A DNA stretch of 64,000 bases from Metallyticus violacea (taxonomy: Eukaryota > Arthropoda > Insecta > Mantodea > Metallyticidae). The stretch's first letter is position 1. Every line of letters starts with the position of its first letter. Where the stretch lies: the NCBI GenBank assembly GCA_030762175.1, contig CM060831.1, positions 76,482,501-76,546,500 of the forward strand. The letters run 5' to 3'. The translations under genes were made by a program, and so were the position numbers. The notes beneath the pieces were generated by a model. That model saw only the letters and a program-made list of their open reading frames with translations. It searched no databases and had not been told where the DNA came from. This document shows, one piece after another, positions 56,101 to 63,164 of this stretch.

Positions 56101-58689
56101 TAAAGCTAATCATATACTTAAGATTATTGTATGATTGAGTCAAACTACACACTTTTATTGGTTTCACTTACTTGCTTAAATGTAGAACATGTTTTGCAGA
56201 CCATCATTCGCATCTTCAGCTAACTGTGAACTCAACAGTCAATGATAAGCTAGGATGCACATGATGGTCTGCAAAACAAGTTCTACATTTAAACAACAAG
56301 TGGAACCAATAAGAGTGTGTAGATAGACTCAGTCACAGAATAATCTTCATTATAAATTATATTATTTAAATAGCCAGAAATTTACCTATGTAGTGTCTTG
56401 TGTAGTTTGGTTTTCAAGTTTGATGATGTGTGCAATGATGTATTTTTAAGAAGTTATAAACAGCAGCAATGGATGCATTAACTATTGTAACAGCACCACT
56501 GTGTTGATTAATCACTGCTGTAAGGGACCATTGTGTCGCTATATTTATAGTACCAGAGCTCTCCGCCAATTGGTCCGGGACGAGCGGCGGCCAATCGGTT
56601 GGTGGGAGGAGCCTGGTCTATCCTGTGCTGTTGCTCTCTTGTGATAGACTCGCTATGTTATTATGTGTTGGATATTGTACTTTGTTTTTAATTGCTGGAA
56701 ATCAGTTGCTGTTAAGTTTCAGGGCCTCTTCTTTCCTGTTGAAATTATTACGATGTTTGAGGATTTTGATGGCTTCACGTTGCAGTCCAGCATGGTAGTG
56801 TATCATGGATGAGAGAATGTTAGCGTCCTGAAACTTGACGTGTTCTCCCTCTGCTTTGATGGCGTGTTCTGCCACGGACTTATCTATCTGAGCTAGACGG
56901 CAGTTCCTTTTGTGTTCTTTGAGTGTGGTGTTGATGCTGCATTATGTAGTGCTGATGTAGACTGAACTGCAGGAGCAGGAAATGCAGTAGACACCAGACG
57001 GCGACAAAGGGGTCCCAGGGATCTTTGAGTGAGCAAAGTAAGTTTCTTGAATGTTTGGTAGGCTGGAAGACGGTCTTGATACCATGGCGTGTTAGGATGT
57101 GCTCAATACGATCTGCGACGTTTTTGAAATAAGGAAGAAAAAATTTGCCCTTAACATGAAATTGGTTCGGTTTTTGGCTAGACGGTTGCGGTCTTGCCAG
57201 GAGACTGGCTCTTTTGATTTCCTGAATTGAGTAACCATTGGACTGTAATGCTAGTTCTAGGTGATGCAGTTCTTGTGGTAGTAGCTGGGGCTCACAAATC
57301 CGTGAAGCATGATTTACGACAGTTTTGATCATGGCACGTTTCTGCCTTGGATGATGATTGGAGTTTTTATTTAGATAGCAATCAGTATGAGTGGGCTTAT
57401 GGTAGACCGTGTGATCCAATGTGAAGTTGGCTTTTCTGCTAACCAGAACGTCTAGGAAGGCCAACTGTCCACCTACTTCTTGTTCCATGGTGAACTGAAT
57501 GCAGGGATTGATGTTATTGAGGTGAAGGAGAAACTCATGTAGAGCTTACTCCCCGTGAGACCAAATAACAAAAGTATCATCTACATAGCGGAGCCAGACA
57601 GTTGGTTTTAGTGGAGCTGTCTGCCATAGTTGCGGACGAAACGTCTGGAAAGTTCATCTCCTGCAGACCACGGCATAACAGCCCGGAAAATTGCACTGAC
57701 ATCTATGACTCCAGCTGTGAAAGCCTACATTCTCTAATGTATACAAAGTTTCTAATAATGAACTGGAGGGCCTACTAGATGATGTACTGCTGACAATGAG
57801 TTGGGCTATGATCCAGACACTCCTCTTTAAGGGTTCATTGCATTCTCAATAGAAAATATTCCAGGAGATAGATCGATTTGCATAGCAGTGTATTCAAGAT
57901 TGTACAATTAATCCTTGGACACTTTTATGTAGCTATTGTGAAAACAAGTTTATGCAGCATTGTCTGCAAAAAGAAATGACCTAATATGTAAACTTTTTGC
58001 AGGAACTGTAACCAATACATCAGCAATGCTAGTAAAAGTATGTGAGAGTATGACAAGGGTAGCATTTATGTGCCAAGCAACAGTTTTGTGTTGGAACATG
58101 GAGGTGGCTGTTTTTAATATTTGCTGTAAAGGGAGTTTAAAAAACATTCATAAATACATTCATTTTCTTTTGTAAACAAATGTGTTTGTCATTTGTGGAA
58201 ATCAAAAATATTGTGGAATATATATCTGAAGTATGTAGTACATGAAATTCCTCTATTACAGTTCTACCTGTCATGCAAATTTGCATATTCCTGGATAACC
58301 ACATAATTTGTAGGGAAATTTCATGATTTTCTTTAACTCCCTTGCTTCTTTATTCAAACTTCAAATTTGTAGTACATATAGCAATATTCATTTTACTATT
58401 GCCTCATGTAAATAATTAAAAATCAGTTAAATAATATACATTCAATATTTTAAAATTTCAAAACTAAGAAAATACTCATAAATTCTAAAAGTTTCCTAAG
58501 GCTACTTCTTCGCACATTTTCTTTCATTCAAGTTTATTAAGCCAATGAAACTTACCTATTACTTGAGTTGCTTCTCCATCTGTTACAGTCATTTGTTCAC
58601 ACTTAAGGCAGAATAACCTAACTGTTTTACTGATGTTGCGAGCCACAGTGCAACTAAGCGAGACATCTACTAAAGAAACACTTAGCTCA
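40985..58689 (-). CDS. COG5: COG5, conserved oligomeric Golgi complex subunit 5 (last six coding exons; 5' part beyond window)
   Basis: Coding exons on the minus strand in order: 58689-58556, 55799-55553, 48619-48467, 46602-46494, 44422-44219 and 41185-40985 (stop TGA at 40987-40985). All junctions are GT-AG and phases match. About 348 codons are covered. The product parallels the C-terminal half of animal COG5: S-L-S-C-T-V-A-R-N-I-S-K-T-V-R-L, A-T-Q-V-I, I-N-P-L-L-A-S-I-S-D-A-I-E-A-I-I-L, C-S-L-Y-M-K-E-L-H-G-F-I, H-A-C-L-V-R-P-L-G-D-G-G-R, M-E-L-A-V-A-P-L-C-R, S-P-A-L-G-D-V-I-P, and S-R-F-S-Q-W-L-D-S-H-P-S-E-R-D-R-L. COG5 is part of lobe B of the COG tethering complex, which acts in retrograde vesicle traffic at the Golgi. 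The frame is intact, so the gene is presumably functional. Introns hold many transposons. Confidence 0.93.
41256..41515 (+). mobile_element. tRNA-derived SINE (family 2)
   Basis: GCCATGGGTGGTTAAGG (box A) and GGGTTCAAATTCTGCC (box B), then the family 2 body ending AAAACGGGTGTTAAACGCC and an A-rich tail. In a COG5 intron, antisense to the gene. About 75% like the copy at 52471-52764 by eye. Confidence 0.8.
41611..42392. mobile_element. 780-bp element with about 230-bp inverted ends in a COG5 intron
   Basis: Left arm 41611-41840 and right arm 42162-42392 are inverted copies: GAATGAAATGTATTGATTCA, GCACAGTGGCA(G/A)AGCTTGTC, TTCATTGTTCAAAGAATGGT and TTGCAGGGAAGTTT are shared. The 320-bp spacer has no recognised coding motif. 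The family is unknown; it is a foldback or long-TIR non-autonomous DNA element. A transcript would form a hairpin with a 230-bp stem. Confidence 0.75.
42393..43709. other. COG5 intron, nothing recognised
   Basis: AT-rich intron sequence without a supported feature. Confidence 0.4.
43710..44163 (+). repeat. tandem array of about 100-bp PLE tail units, first unit inverted
   Basis: One inverted unit at about 43711-43815 is followed by direct units starting at about 43831, 43930, 44015 and a partial one at 44114. Each begins TGGAGCCAATAAGAG(T/A), continues TGACTCAATCAT and ATATGATTAGC, and ends near AAGTTCCA and TTTAAA. The unit matches the tail of the insertions at 6275 and 15749 and the right half of 11244-11536. 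It has no hammerhead core of its own. Confidence 0.75.
44219..44422 (-). CDS. COG5: COG5 coding exon (second last)
   Basis: Acceptor (minus) TTTACAG before ATG; donor CATCAG then GTAGAG. 68 codons: M-E-L-A-V-A-P-L-C-R, Y-R-M-L-R-S-M-R-P-L, S-P-A-L-G-D-V-I-P and L-L-S-P-H-Q. Both ends are in phase 0. Confidence 0.93.
44423..45184. other. COG5 intron; possible copia LTR sequence in part
   Basis: TGTAATGGTCAACACAAG at 44876 could be an LTR edge (TG...CA type) belonging to the copia remnant that follows. The rest is unassigned. Confidence 0.3.
45185..45420 (-). pseudogene. Ty1/copia RNase H C-terminal remnant
   Basis: Minus-strand reading gives S-K-H-I-Y-V-K, H-F-I-S-D-E, F-E-I-K-Y-C, T-E-D-Q-I-A-D-I-L-T, then L-R-P-I-L-D-G-L-K-T-K-L. 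In copia elements the polyprotein ends with K-H-I-D-(V/I)-R-x-H-F-I-R, then (Q/E)-x-A-D-x-(L/F)-T-K-x-L. Several stops interrupt it. A short inactive fragment in a COG5 intron, same strand as the gene. Confidence 0.65.
45421..46493. other. COG5 intron, nothing recognised
   Basis: AT-rich intron sequence without a supported feature. Confidence 0.4.
46494..46602 (-). CDS. COG5: COG5 coding exon
   Basis: Acceptor (minus) GAATTTTAG; donor AACCAG then GTAAAA. The first base completes a cysteine codon. 36 codons follow: S-I-P-V-A-S-R-C-V-E-L-F-L-H-H and R-P-L-G-D-G-G-R-I-K-L-A-A-D-Y. Confidence 0.92.
46948..48131 (-). mobile_element. mariner-like transposon, decayed, with a SINE inserted
   Basis: Terminal inverted repeats: GAGGGTAATTTCATAAATGA at the left and TCATTTATGAAATTACC-like (CATTTATGAAATAACCCCC) at the right. 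Minus-strand fragments from the right: W-V-G-C-V-type start reading G-C-V-S-D-P-R-P-G-R, K-A-S-T, L-V-T-P-T-L-Q-E-D. Then, after the SINE, Q-I-V-T-I-D-K-T-W-I, the first catalytic aspartate region (usually I-D-E-T-W), with W-R following. Stops throughout. Lies in a COG5 intron. Confidence 0.7.
47505..47790 (-). mobile_element. tRNA-derived SINE (family 2) inside the mariner
   Basis: Minus strand: CTGCCATGGTTAGCTAAG (box A), GGTTTCAATTCCAC (worn box B), then the family 2 body through ATCAGTGTCCATTG to GCAAAAATGGGTATAAAAC. It splits the mariner coding region, so it is younger than that insertion. Confidence 0.75.
48135..48263. mobile_element. MITE of about 130 bp
   Basis: AGGTGGTCCCATTTATCTTG with CTCACCCAAAATA at the left is inverted at the right (TATTTTGGGTGAACAAGATA, CAAGGGACATCC). 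TIRs of about 33 bp around a short AT-rich core. The family was not assigned; it directly abuts the mariner. Confidence 0.7.
48467..48619 (-). CDS. COG5: COG5 coding exon
   Basis: Acceptor (minus) TGCCTGCAG; donor GAAATG then GTAATA. Completes a methionine codon, then G-T-L-A-E-D-S, C-S-L-Y-M-K-E-L-H-G-F-I-G-R, Y-L-S-P-F-H. The C-S-L-Y-M-K-E-L motif is strongly conserved in COG5. Confidence 0.92.
48620..50342. other. COG5 intron, nothing firm
   Basis: AT-rich. AATGTTTAAAAAATACGTGG at 49540 resembles a DNA-transposon end, but no partner end was found. Confidence 0.35.
50343..52400 (+). mobile_element. Tc1-like transposon remnant
   Basis: The left end TACACTGCTCAAAAAAATTA with GAGGAACA is the typical Tc1-family terminus. 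An internal inverted repeat, GGCAAATGACAGTATAA with AGTAGCAATCC at about 50705, is matched in inverse at about 52038-52078. The right terminus is worn; GTTCCTTTTGAGG near 52390 may be what is left. Transposase N-terminal sequence lies at 51590-51945 on the plus strand. Confidence 0.65.
51590..51945 (+). pseudogene. Tc1-like transposase, DNA-binding domain fragment
   Basis: Plus-strand frames give V-W-R-Q-Y-I-E-T-C-G-Y-K-R-R, then V-Q-D-N-I-L-F, then (next frame) A-R-N-V-Q-N, G-V-M-I-S-D-Q-T-V-R-N-R-L-R, A-P-R-L-T-L-Q-N-K-G-P-A. This is the paired-type helix-turn-helix region of Tc1 transposases, where T-(I/V)-x-D-Q-T-V-R-N-R-L is typical. The catalytic half is deleted. Confidence 0.75.
52471..52764 (+). 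mobile_element. tRNA-derived SINE (family 2), intact with 11-bp TSD
   Basis: AGAGTCAAGAC at 52460-52470 recurs at 52765-52775. The head GCCACGGGTGGCCGAGGTC with box B GCGGTTCGAATCCCGCC resembles a Ser/Leu-type tRNA. The body ends AAAACGGGCGTTAAACAC and a poly(A) of about 20. The best copy of the family; a recent insertion in a COG5 intron. Confidence 0.9.
53055..54365 (+). mobile_element. mariner element, near full length (1.31 kb)
   Basis: TIRs: ACGAGGTGTCTTCAAAAAGT at the left, and the inverse of ACTTTTTGAACAGACCTCGT at the right. Inserted at a TA; the left copy of the duplication now reads CA. Its base composition is more GC-rich than the surroundings, as expected of a recently arrived DNA transposon. 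Confidence 0.9.
53254..54309 (+). pseudogene. mariner transposase (DD34D type), inactivated
   Basis: Starts ATG at 53254 (M-E-Q-R-I-C-I-K-F). The helix-turn-helix domain includes R-I-T-V-R-E-V-A-E-D-L-N-I-S. First catalytic region I-T-G-D-E-S-W-V-Y; second H-H-N-N-A-P-A-H, where mariners have H-D-N-A-P, so the catalytic aspartate is now asparagine; third S-P-D-L-A-P-C-D, 34 residues further on. Breaks: TAG at 53368-53370 where the family has tryptophan, a one-base loss near 53856, another near 54258, and one extra phenylalanine codon in a T run near 54105. Intended stop near 54307. Clearly dead, but young enough for nearly every residue to be readable. Confidence 0.9.
54650..54682 (+). ncRNA. 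decayed hammerhead-like motif
   Basis: CTGGTGA, T, worn hairpin, TTT, then GAAAC-AT-GTT. Core position A6 is changed to G and stem II no longer pairs well. Confidence 0.3.
55158..55330 (+). mobile_element. solo PLE terminal repeat (Poseidon-like type) with tail
   Basis: AGGCTTTCACGGTCGGC, TTTCCGGGTTTGTTGGCCAT and GGTCCAAAGGCTGCA follow the well-known layout of PLE pseudo-LTRs (GGCTTTCACGGC, TTCCGGGC, GGCC). The hammerhead-like motif at 55255-55289 and tail AAGTGAAGCATAAGAGTGTG follow. Confidence 0.6.
55255..55289 (+). ncRNA. candidate hammerhead core
   Basis: TTGAAGA, T, hairpin GGAGAG-GATGT-CTCTTC (six pairs with one G-U), then GAAAC-CA-GTC. Only the first core C is replaced by T. Its stem II pairs differ from 30585-30619 by a compensated swap. 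Confidence 0.5.
55553..55799 (-). CDS. COG5: COG5 coding exon
   Basis: Acceptor (minus) TTTTTTTACAG; donor CTCAAT then GTAAGC. Encodes S-C-T-P-G-Q-T-M-N-V, then V-I-N-P-L-L-A-S-I-S-D-A-I-E-A-I-I-L-T-I-H and N-E-D-Y-S. The D-A-I-E-A-I-I segment is a COG5 hallmark. Confidence 0.92.
56080..56350. mobile_element. tail-to-tail pair of PLE tails with hammerhead-like motif
   Basis: 56086-56215, minus strand, and 56258-56345, plus strand, are inverted copies: GGTCTGCAAAACA(T/A)GTTCTA, CCAATAA(A/G)AGTGTGTAG, GACTCA. The spacer is about 45 bp. A candidate motif lies at 56186-56219 on the minus strand. Confidence 0.6.
56186..56219 (-). ncRNA. weak hammerhead-like motif
   Basis: Minus strand CTGAAGA, T, GC-closed hairpin, then AAAAC-AT-GTT (GAAA changed to AAAA). 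TAG before and CTA after can form stem I. Confidence 0.3.
56480..57735 (-). mobile_element. Penelope-like element (Poseidon-like), 5'-truncated, in a COG5 intron
   Basis: Minus strand from 57735: a terminal-repeat piece (GGCTTTCACAGCTGGAGTC, TTTTCCGGGCTG, CTATGGCAGACAG) runs directly into the end of the reverse transcriptase, then the linker, GIY-YIG domain and a GC-rich 3' region to about 56480. The join of terminal repeat to the middle of the RT shows an internal deletion or a template switch. Confidence 0.8.
56702..57610 (-). pseudogene. PLE reverse transcriptase end, linker and GIY-YIG domain
   Basis: Minus-strand reading: P-T-V-W-L-R-Y-V-D-D-T-F-V-I-W, the catalytic Y-V-D-D box, then a stop. 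A 202-codon frame follows with F-T-M-E-Q-E, L-A-F-L-D-V-L-V and T-V-Y-H-K-P-T-H-T-D-C-Y-L (typical of PLE reverse transcriptases), and R-Q-K-R-A-M-I-K-T. The endonuclease follows in another frame as V-Y-C-I-S-C-S-C-S-S-V-Y-I, L-K-E-H-K-R-N-C-R-L and K-S-V-A-E-H-A. The YIG glycine and a following lysine are lost. This lineage differs from elements A and B. Confidence 0.85.
57736..58555. other. COG5 intron, nothing recognised
   Basis: No supported feature between the PLE and the next exon. Confidence 0.4.
58556..58689 (-). CDS. COG5: COG5 coding exon (most 5' exon seen)
   Basis: Acceptor (minus) TCTTTTCAG; donor AATAG then GTAAGT. Encodes E-L-S-V-S-L-V-D-V-S-L-S-C-T-V-A-R-N-I-S-K-T-V, then M-T-V-T-D-G-E-A-T-Q-V-I. 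The first base belongs to a codon begun in an upstream exon, which was not found before 64000. Confidence 0.92.
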
Positions 58690-60019
58690 CTGAAAAGAAA
58701 TTTATAAATGTTTAATTTATTTATATACATATATTGTTGTACACAAATATGCATATTTATAAAGGGCTTACATTGCATAGCATTCATCAACAGAATGAAA
58801 GCCTTGTAGAAAAAGCAGAACTGAATTTTGTGAGCTGAGATTGAGTCAGAAAGAAACAAAAAATTCACCACAGCATTAAGATATCAGTTTAATATACCAA
58901 GAACAGCAGTAACAGAATCAAATGAGATGAATAAGTAATATACTGTATTTTATTTTCAGCTGAATTCATAGATCATTAGAATTTATAGCAGAACCATTTA
59001 AGGATTATTTATGCATATTAATAAGCAATAATTCATACTAGGTGAAAAGTTAAAAATTACAGAAGGTACAGAAACTGAATCTTTTCATTATAAAAGAAAC
59101 ATGATGAATTATTCTGTTTCATGGTAAAAAATTACTTTAACTACTAAAGAAATATATATTTAAAGTTAGAGTGATTGGGATAAAATGCAATAAGCTTTAA
59201 AACCATATATTTATTACAAATAGATTTATTATAACAAACCCTTACTGATATATACTCGTAGATATCAGATTGGAAAGTGCATGATTACATAAAAAGTATA
59301 TTTTGATTAATGTGATTCTCAATTTCTCCTGTCTAATTAGCCTTTCATGTCCAATTCATTTTAATTTGCAGGATTTATAGTTCCTGTTCCTAAAACTAGA
59401 CATATAGACTTCCGTATAAATGTATACTTGCATTATTGAAATTGATATTTACTGGACTATGTCATGGAAAATATAAAGACAGAAGTTTTCAAGTAAGCAA
59501 TACTTGCAATCTGTTACTGTTCACCAAACAATGTCTTTGCCACAGCTCTACCAACCTCATCCCTCCTACCACTTCTAATGGTTCTGTGACTCTGCCACTA
59601 ACTCAGCCTCTGTCTTTGCCTCTCCAAACACATTCAGTCTGGTTTTTAAATTAAACTAAACCTACGATTATGGTAAAATAGCCCAGTAATGATTAATTTC
59701 AATAATAACAACACAGGCCATGAAAGTCTAAAGAATATTTTATGCTTGCATTCTTTATTAGAGAAGAATTAAAAGTCATGTGTGTCAATGACATTTCTCT
59801 ACTACAGAGAGCTAATGTGTGATTGTCTGGACAAATATTGGGCAAATTGATTAAAATGGAAATATTACTCATGAAACATAGTCCTTCGACTGATGGAGGT
59901 ATTATTCTGCAAGTGATACATATCTCCTCATTCAGTTGAATAAAACCATTTGCATTATGCATAGCTTTATATCCATGATTCAAGCTTTCATTTAGCCATA
60001 TATTAGCTGCATACACAAA
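58690..60019. other. COG5 intron, nothing firm
   Basis: AT-rich. A minus-strand frame of 111 codons at 59699-60034 has several cysteines but matches no family I know; probably chance. Confidence 0.35.
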
Positions 60020-60530
60020 ATCAGAAATTCCCAAAAATATTCAAAGACTTAAATATTGTTTTGGCCCCAGTAAACAAATGTGACCTAAAGAACCTCCTAA
60101 AACCAACATAAAGAATAAAATCTCCCCCATGCACACAAGCAGGCATATACGAAATCTGCTGTAATGACTGCAACAAAAAATACATGGGTAAAATCAAAAG
60201 AAATATTACTTTTCAAGGATCACATGAGAAACATCAAATATAAACACACTGAAAAAATAGCAATAGCACATCATTTTTGGTCCAAAAACCACGAATTTCA
60301 AATACAACCAAAACTTCTAAAAGATTCAAAAGCCAATAGAAGTCCAAATAAATTTATTTATATATATACAAGAACAGTTTTGATCTTGCAAAACCTAATT
60401 ACCTCATCTTCAAATTTGTAAAAATCTACAGAGCTATATTTACGCGGGAAAGATGACAATGAATCATGCTAAGGATTTAGGTAACTGCCTTTGAAACATG
60501 TCCAAGTTAACTGATCATTATTAGTGAAAT
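60020..60530 (+). mobile_element. Penelope-like element fragment with GIY-YIG remnant
   Basis: Plus-strand frames: Y-C-F-G-P-S-K-type linker, then decayed GIY-YIG sequence (TACATGGGTAAAATC in place of Y-I-G-K-T), H-M-R-N-I-K-Y-K-H-T-E-K-I-A-I-A-H-H-F-W and K-N-H-E-F. Then a tail with hammerhead-like motif at 60469-60502. An inverted relative lies at 60830-61030, so the two 3' ends face each other. Confidence 0.7.
60469..60502 (+). ncRNA. candidate, partly decayed hammerhead motif
   Basis: CTAAGGA, then TTT, AGG-T-AACTG-CCT hairpin, TT, GAAAC-AT-GTC. Core G5 is changed to A. The 3' half (GAAAC-AT-GUC) is intact. Confidence 0.35.
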
Positions 60531-60829
60531 CTAGCTATGACAAATAGAATAGTTTTCTATTTATGTATGATAAACAGAATACTTGTTTTGCTATGCTGCT
60601 GTTAACTGTGTACAGTTAAAGCAATCATATCTGGAAGACTAACAATTTAAAATTTCTAGAACTTTGGTAGAATGTTAACTTGATTTTGTTGAATTTAAAA
60701 CTAATTTTGTGTTAGAACTAATACAGTGAAGTAACTAATATTTACAAATTAATTGGTGATTTGATTTAATAATCAGCTGTGAATCGACTATTGGATTCGT
60801 TGATTGTTGGATGGACTTAGTGTAACTCT

Positions 60830-61030
60830 TGTGGACATATTTTATGAACTTTTTACATTAATTTGTCTTCTGTTGGGATCTCGAAGTTCATAAATTTATC
60901 TTAATATTTTTTTATAAAAATATTTTTCCATATTTCCAGTTCCAAAGATCTATTTGTGAATTTCAGTAATTTTATTTCCATTTCTATATCATGTTTATTT
61001 CTTCAAAAGTGATGTGCAACTGCTGATTTA
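60830..61030 (-). mobile_element. Penelope-like element fragment, minus orientation
   Basis: Minus strand: S-A-V-A-H-H-F, N-K-H-D-I-E-M-E-I-K-L-L-K-F, L-E-L-E-I-W-K-N-I-F-I-K-K-Y and F-M-N-F-E-I-P-T-E-D. Very close to 54430-54590. Cut on its 5' side by the mariner-like element at 61031. Confidence 0.7.
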
Positions 61031-62275
61031 CGAGGGTATGTTCATAAGTTTCTGGCCTAACTATTTTCTAGGTATGATAAAGATAAAAACTATATTTCAT
61101 TTTTCAATAGAGTTACCCTTTATTACAATACACTTCTCACATCTTTGAGTTAGCATCTCAATCCTCCCCAAAAATAGTCAGAAGTCTTGTCTGCAAAATG
61201 GACATAAACAGCATCCATCACTTCTTTGTCACACATAAATTTCCTTCCTTGAAGGTCCTTCTTGAGCTTTTAAGAAGAGGAAATCGTCACTGGGAGCTAG
61301 ATATGGGTTTGTTAGGTGGATAATTGATCTCCTTGAAGTAACATTTCTTCACAGTTTCCTTTGCAACAAGAGTTGTGTGCACAGGCAAATTGTCATGAAG
61401 AAGGCTTACACCACTACCATGCTTTCCCCGCCTTTTCTCTTTGATGGAAGCATGTAGTCTGTGCAGTAGGCCAGCATATTACTCCACATTTACTGTGGTA
61501 TTCCTCTGCTTAAAGTTAATGAAGAATACTCCTTCACAGTCCTAAAAGATTGTGGCCATGATCTTGCTGATTAACTGAGTGACCTTGGCCTTTAGAGGCA
61601 TTACTTTGCTAGGTTTACGCCACTCCATTGCTTCTTTTTTGGACAAGGGATCAAAGTTTCATTGCCTTGGCAGAGTTGCAAAAATGACTGACAACAGGTG
61701 ACTCGTTGCTGCTTTTGGACTGAAGAAAGAAGTCTAGGCACCCATCTTGAACTAACCTTATTCATGTTTAAATGTTCATGAATAATTCGAAGAACAGTTG
61801 TTTTAAAGGCCCATCCTTGGTGCTATTTCTGTAGCTTTGAGCCCTTAGTCTTCCATAGTTTCTCCATCCACAAGAGTGATGCTTTCAGGAGTGAGTACCT
61901 CCAAGGATCAACCAGCATGCTCTTCGTCTTCAATGCTTTCTTGACCCATTCGAAAAAGTTCGGCCAATTCTTTTATGGTAGAATATGAGGAGGATGCTTC
62001 CCCATATACACCGTCCAATTGCTGTTTGATTTCTTTTGGAATAAGTCCTTCTTTTGTCAGGAACTTAATAACAGCAGGATACTCTTTTGAACATGTCACA
62101 ATCTTCTACACATAGGTTTCTTTATGTAACTATATCTGAACAACTGAACACAGCGGAGCGGAACTTACAGCTGCAATTATTTACTTAACAGATACGGTAT
62201 GACACCAAATAAGGATTTTGTGAAGGCAATAATCCTTATTGGTGGAAATTTATGGACCTACCCTGATACACTATT
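61031..62275 (-). mobile_element. mariner-like transposon, decayed, inserted in a PLE
   Basis: Ends: TACGAGGGTATGTTCATAAG at the left and TTTATGGACCTACCCTGATA at the right, an imperfect TIR (GAGGGTA(T/G)GT(T/C)CATAA). Minus strand N-terminus at 62099: Y-P-A-V-I-K-F-L-T-K-E-G-L-I-P-K-E-I, Y-S-T-I-K-E-L-A, G-Q-E-S-I-E-D-E. This is the mariner helix-turn-helix opening (usually Y-S-T-V-K-x-W, then S-x-x-D). The rest is full of stops. Confidence 0.75.
61908..62099 (-). pseudogene. mariner transposase N-terminal fragment
   Basis: A 63-codon open frame with F-L-T-K-E-G, P-K-E-I, Y-G-E-A-S-S-S-Y-S-T-I-K and E-S-I-E-D-E. This corresponds to the N-terminal DNA-binding region of mariner transposases. 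The downstream catalytic domain (about 61880 to 61150) is recognisable only in scraps. Confidence 0.7.
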
Positions 62276-63164
62276 TGTGTAATGCAGACAATACAGAATA
62301 TCAATTTTAAAAATTATAATAACATTTTTAAAAAAAGTCAGCTTGATGCTGGAAAATGAATCAGAAAGGTCCAGATAATAAATTAGTGTTCATTAAAATA
62401 CTTCAGAGCAACTTACGACATTGTCCAAATCTCGTTACTTGAGATGATGCAAAAAAGAAGCTGGTGCTTTGGTAAAAATAAACTTTCGGAAGTAATCCTA
62501 CAGCCAACATTGCAATCATGAACAGATCTAGACAAAAAGCATCTATGCTTATGTGTACTTCTTTGTCGTTGCTTGCAGCCTGGACATTTATACTGGTAAC
62601 TCCTTTTCTTTTGATGCACTTAATCTGCACATTGGTATGGTTTGTTTTGTTAGCACATGAGTGCAGTCAATCACAAACAGCATTAGGGAATGTATGTTTT
62701 TCCAGTCAATCAGTTTTAGCATGTTCTAAGTTATCTGTCATTTAGGAAGTAGTAAATTGCTTTAGATTTTACTGCAACCACAACTTGCCAAAAGTTTATT
62801 CCCACAAACATTTTCAGTGACACCACTTTGAAACTTAAAAACAACAAATACTTAATTTTCTGCTCATTGGTAAGGGCACATCTCCTTTTTCATTATAGTT
62901 ACTCAGAAAATTATGTTCTAACCAAACCGTATTTTGCTTTTTAAAATGGTACAGTTTTATAATCAGAAAAAGGATTCCCTACATACTTTGTAATTTTTAG
63001 TCTTTTTTCTGACACATTGGCATAAAATTGAGATTAATACTTGTTCTTATTCAACTAAAACTGAAGATAAAACTACACACATGAGAGACAACGAACTTTA
63101 TCTCAAGTATCAGTTATCAGTTAGTGAGTGCTTGTTTTATTTAACTGACTGTGAGATTAGCTAA
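62276..63164. other. intron sequence of COG5, nothing recognised
   Basis: Two overlapping minus-strand frames at 62403-62630 do not match COG5 or a known transposon. Confidence 0.35.

Noticed and set aside
57620..57640. GAAACGTC on the plus strand in the Poseidon-like PLE terminal repeat, considered as a hammerhead 3' half
   Set aside because: On the strand opposite to the element and without a C-T-G-A-N-G-A box upstream.
59699..60034. 111-codon minus-strand frame with several cysteines
   Set aside because: No recognisable family, no splice context fitting COG5, and a stop-free stretch this long is plausible by chance in a 64-kb window.
62403..62630. Two overlapping minus-strand frames, one with C-x2-C and H residues, considered as an upstream COG5 exon or a piggyBac-type zinc finger
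   Set aside because: Neither matches the COG5 segment expected before the 58556-58689 exon, and the Cys/His spacing does not fit a known transposase finger.
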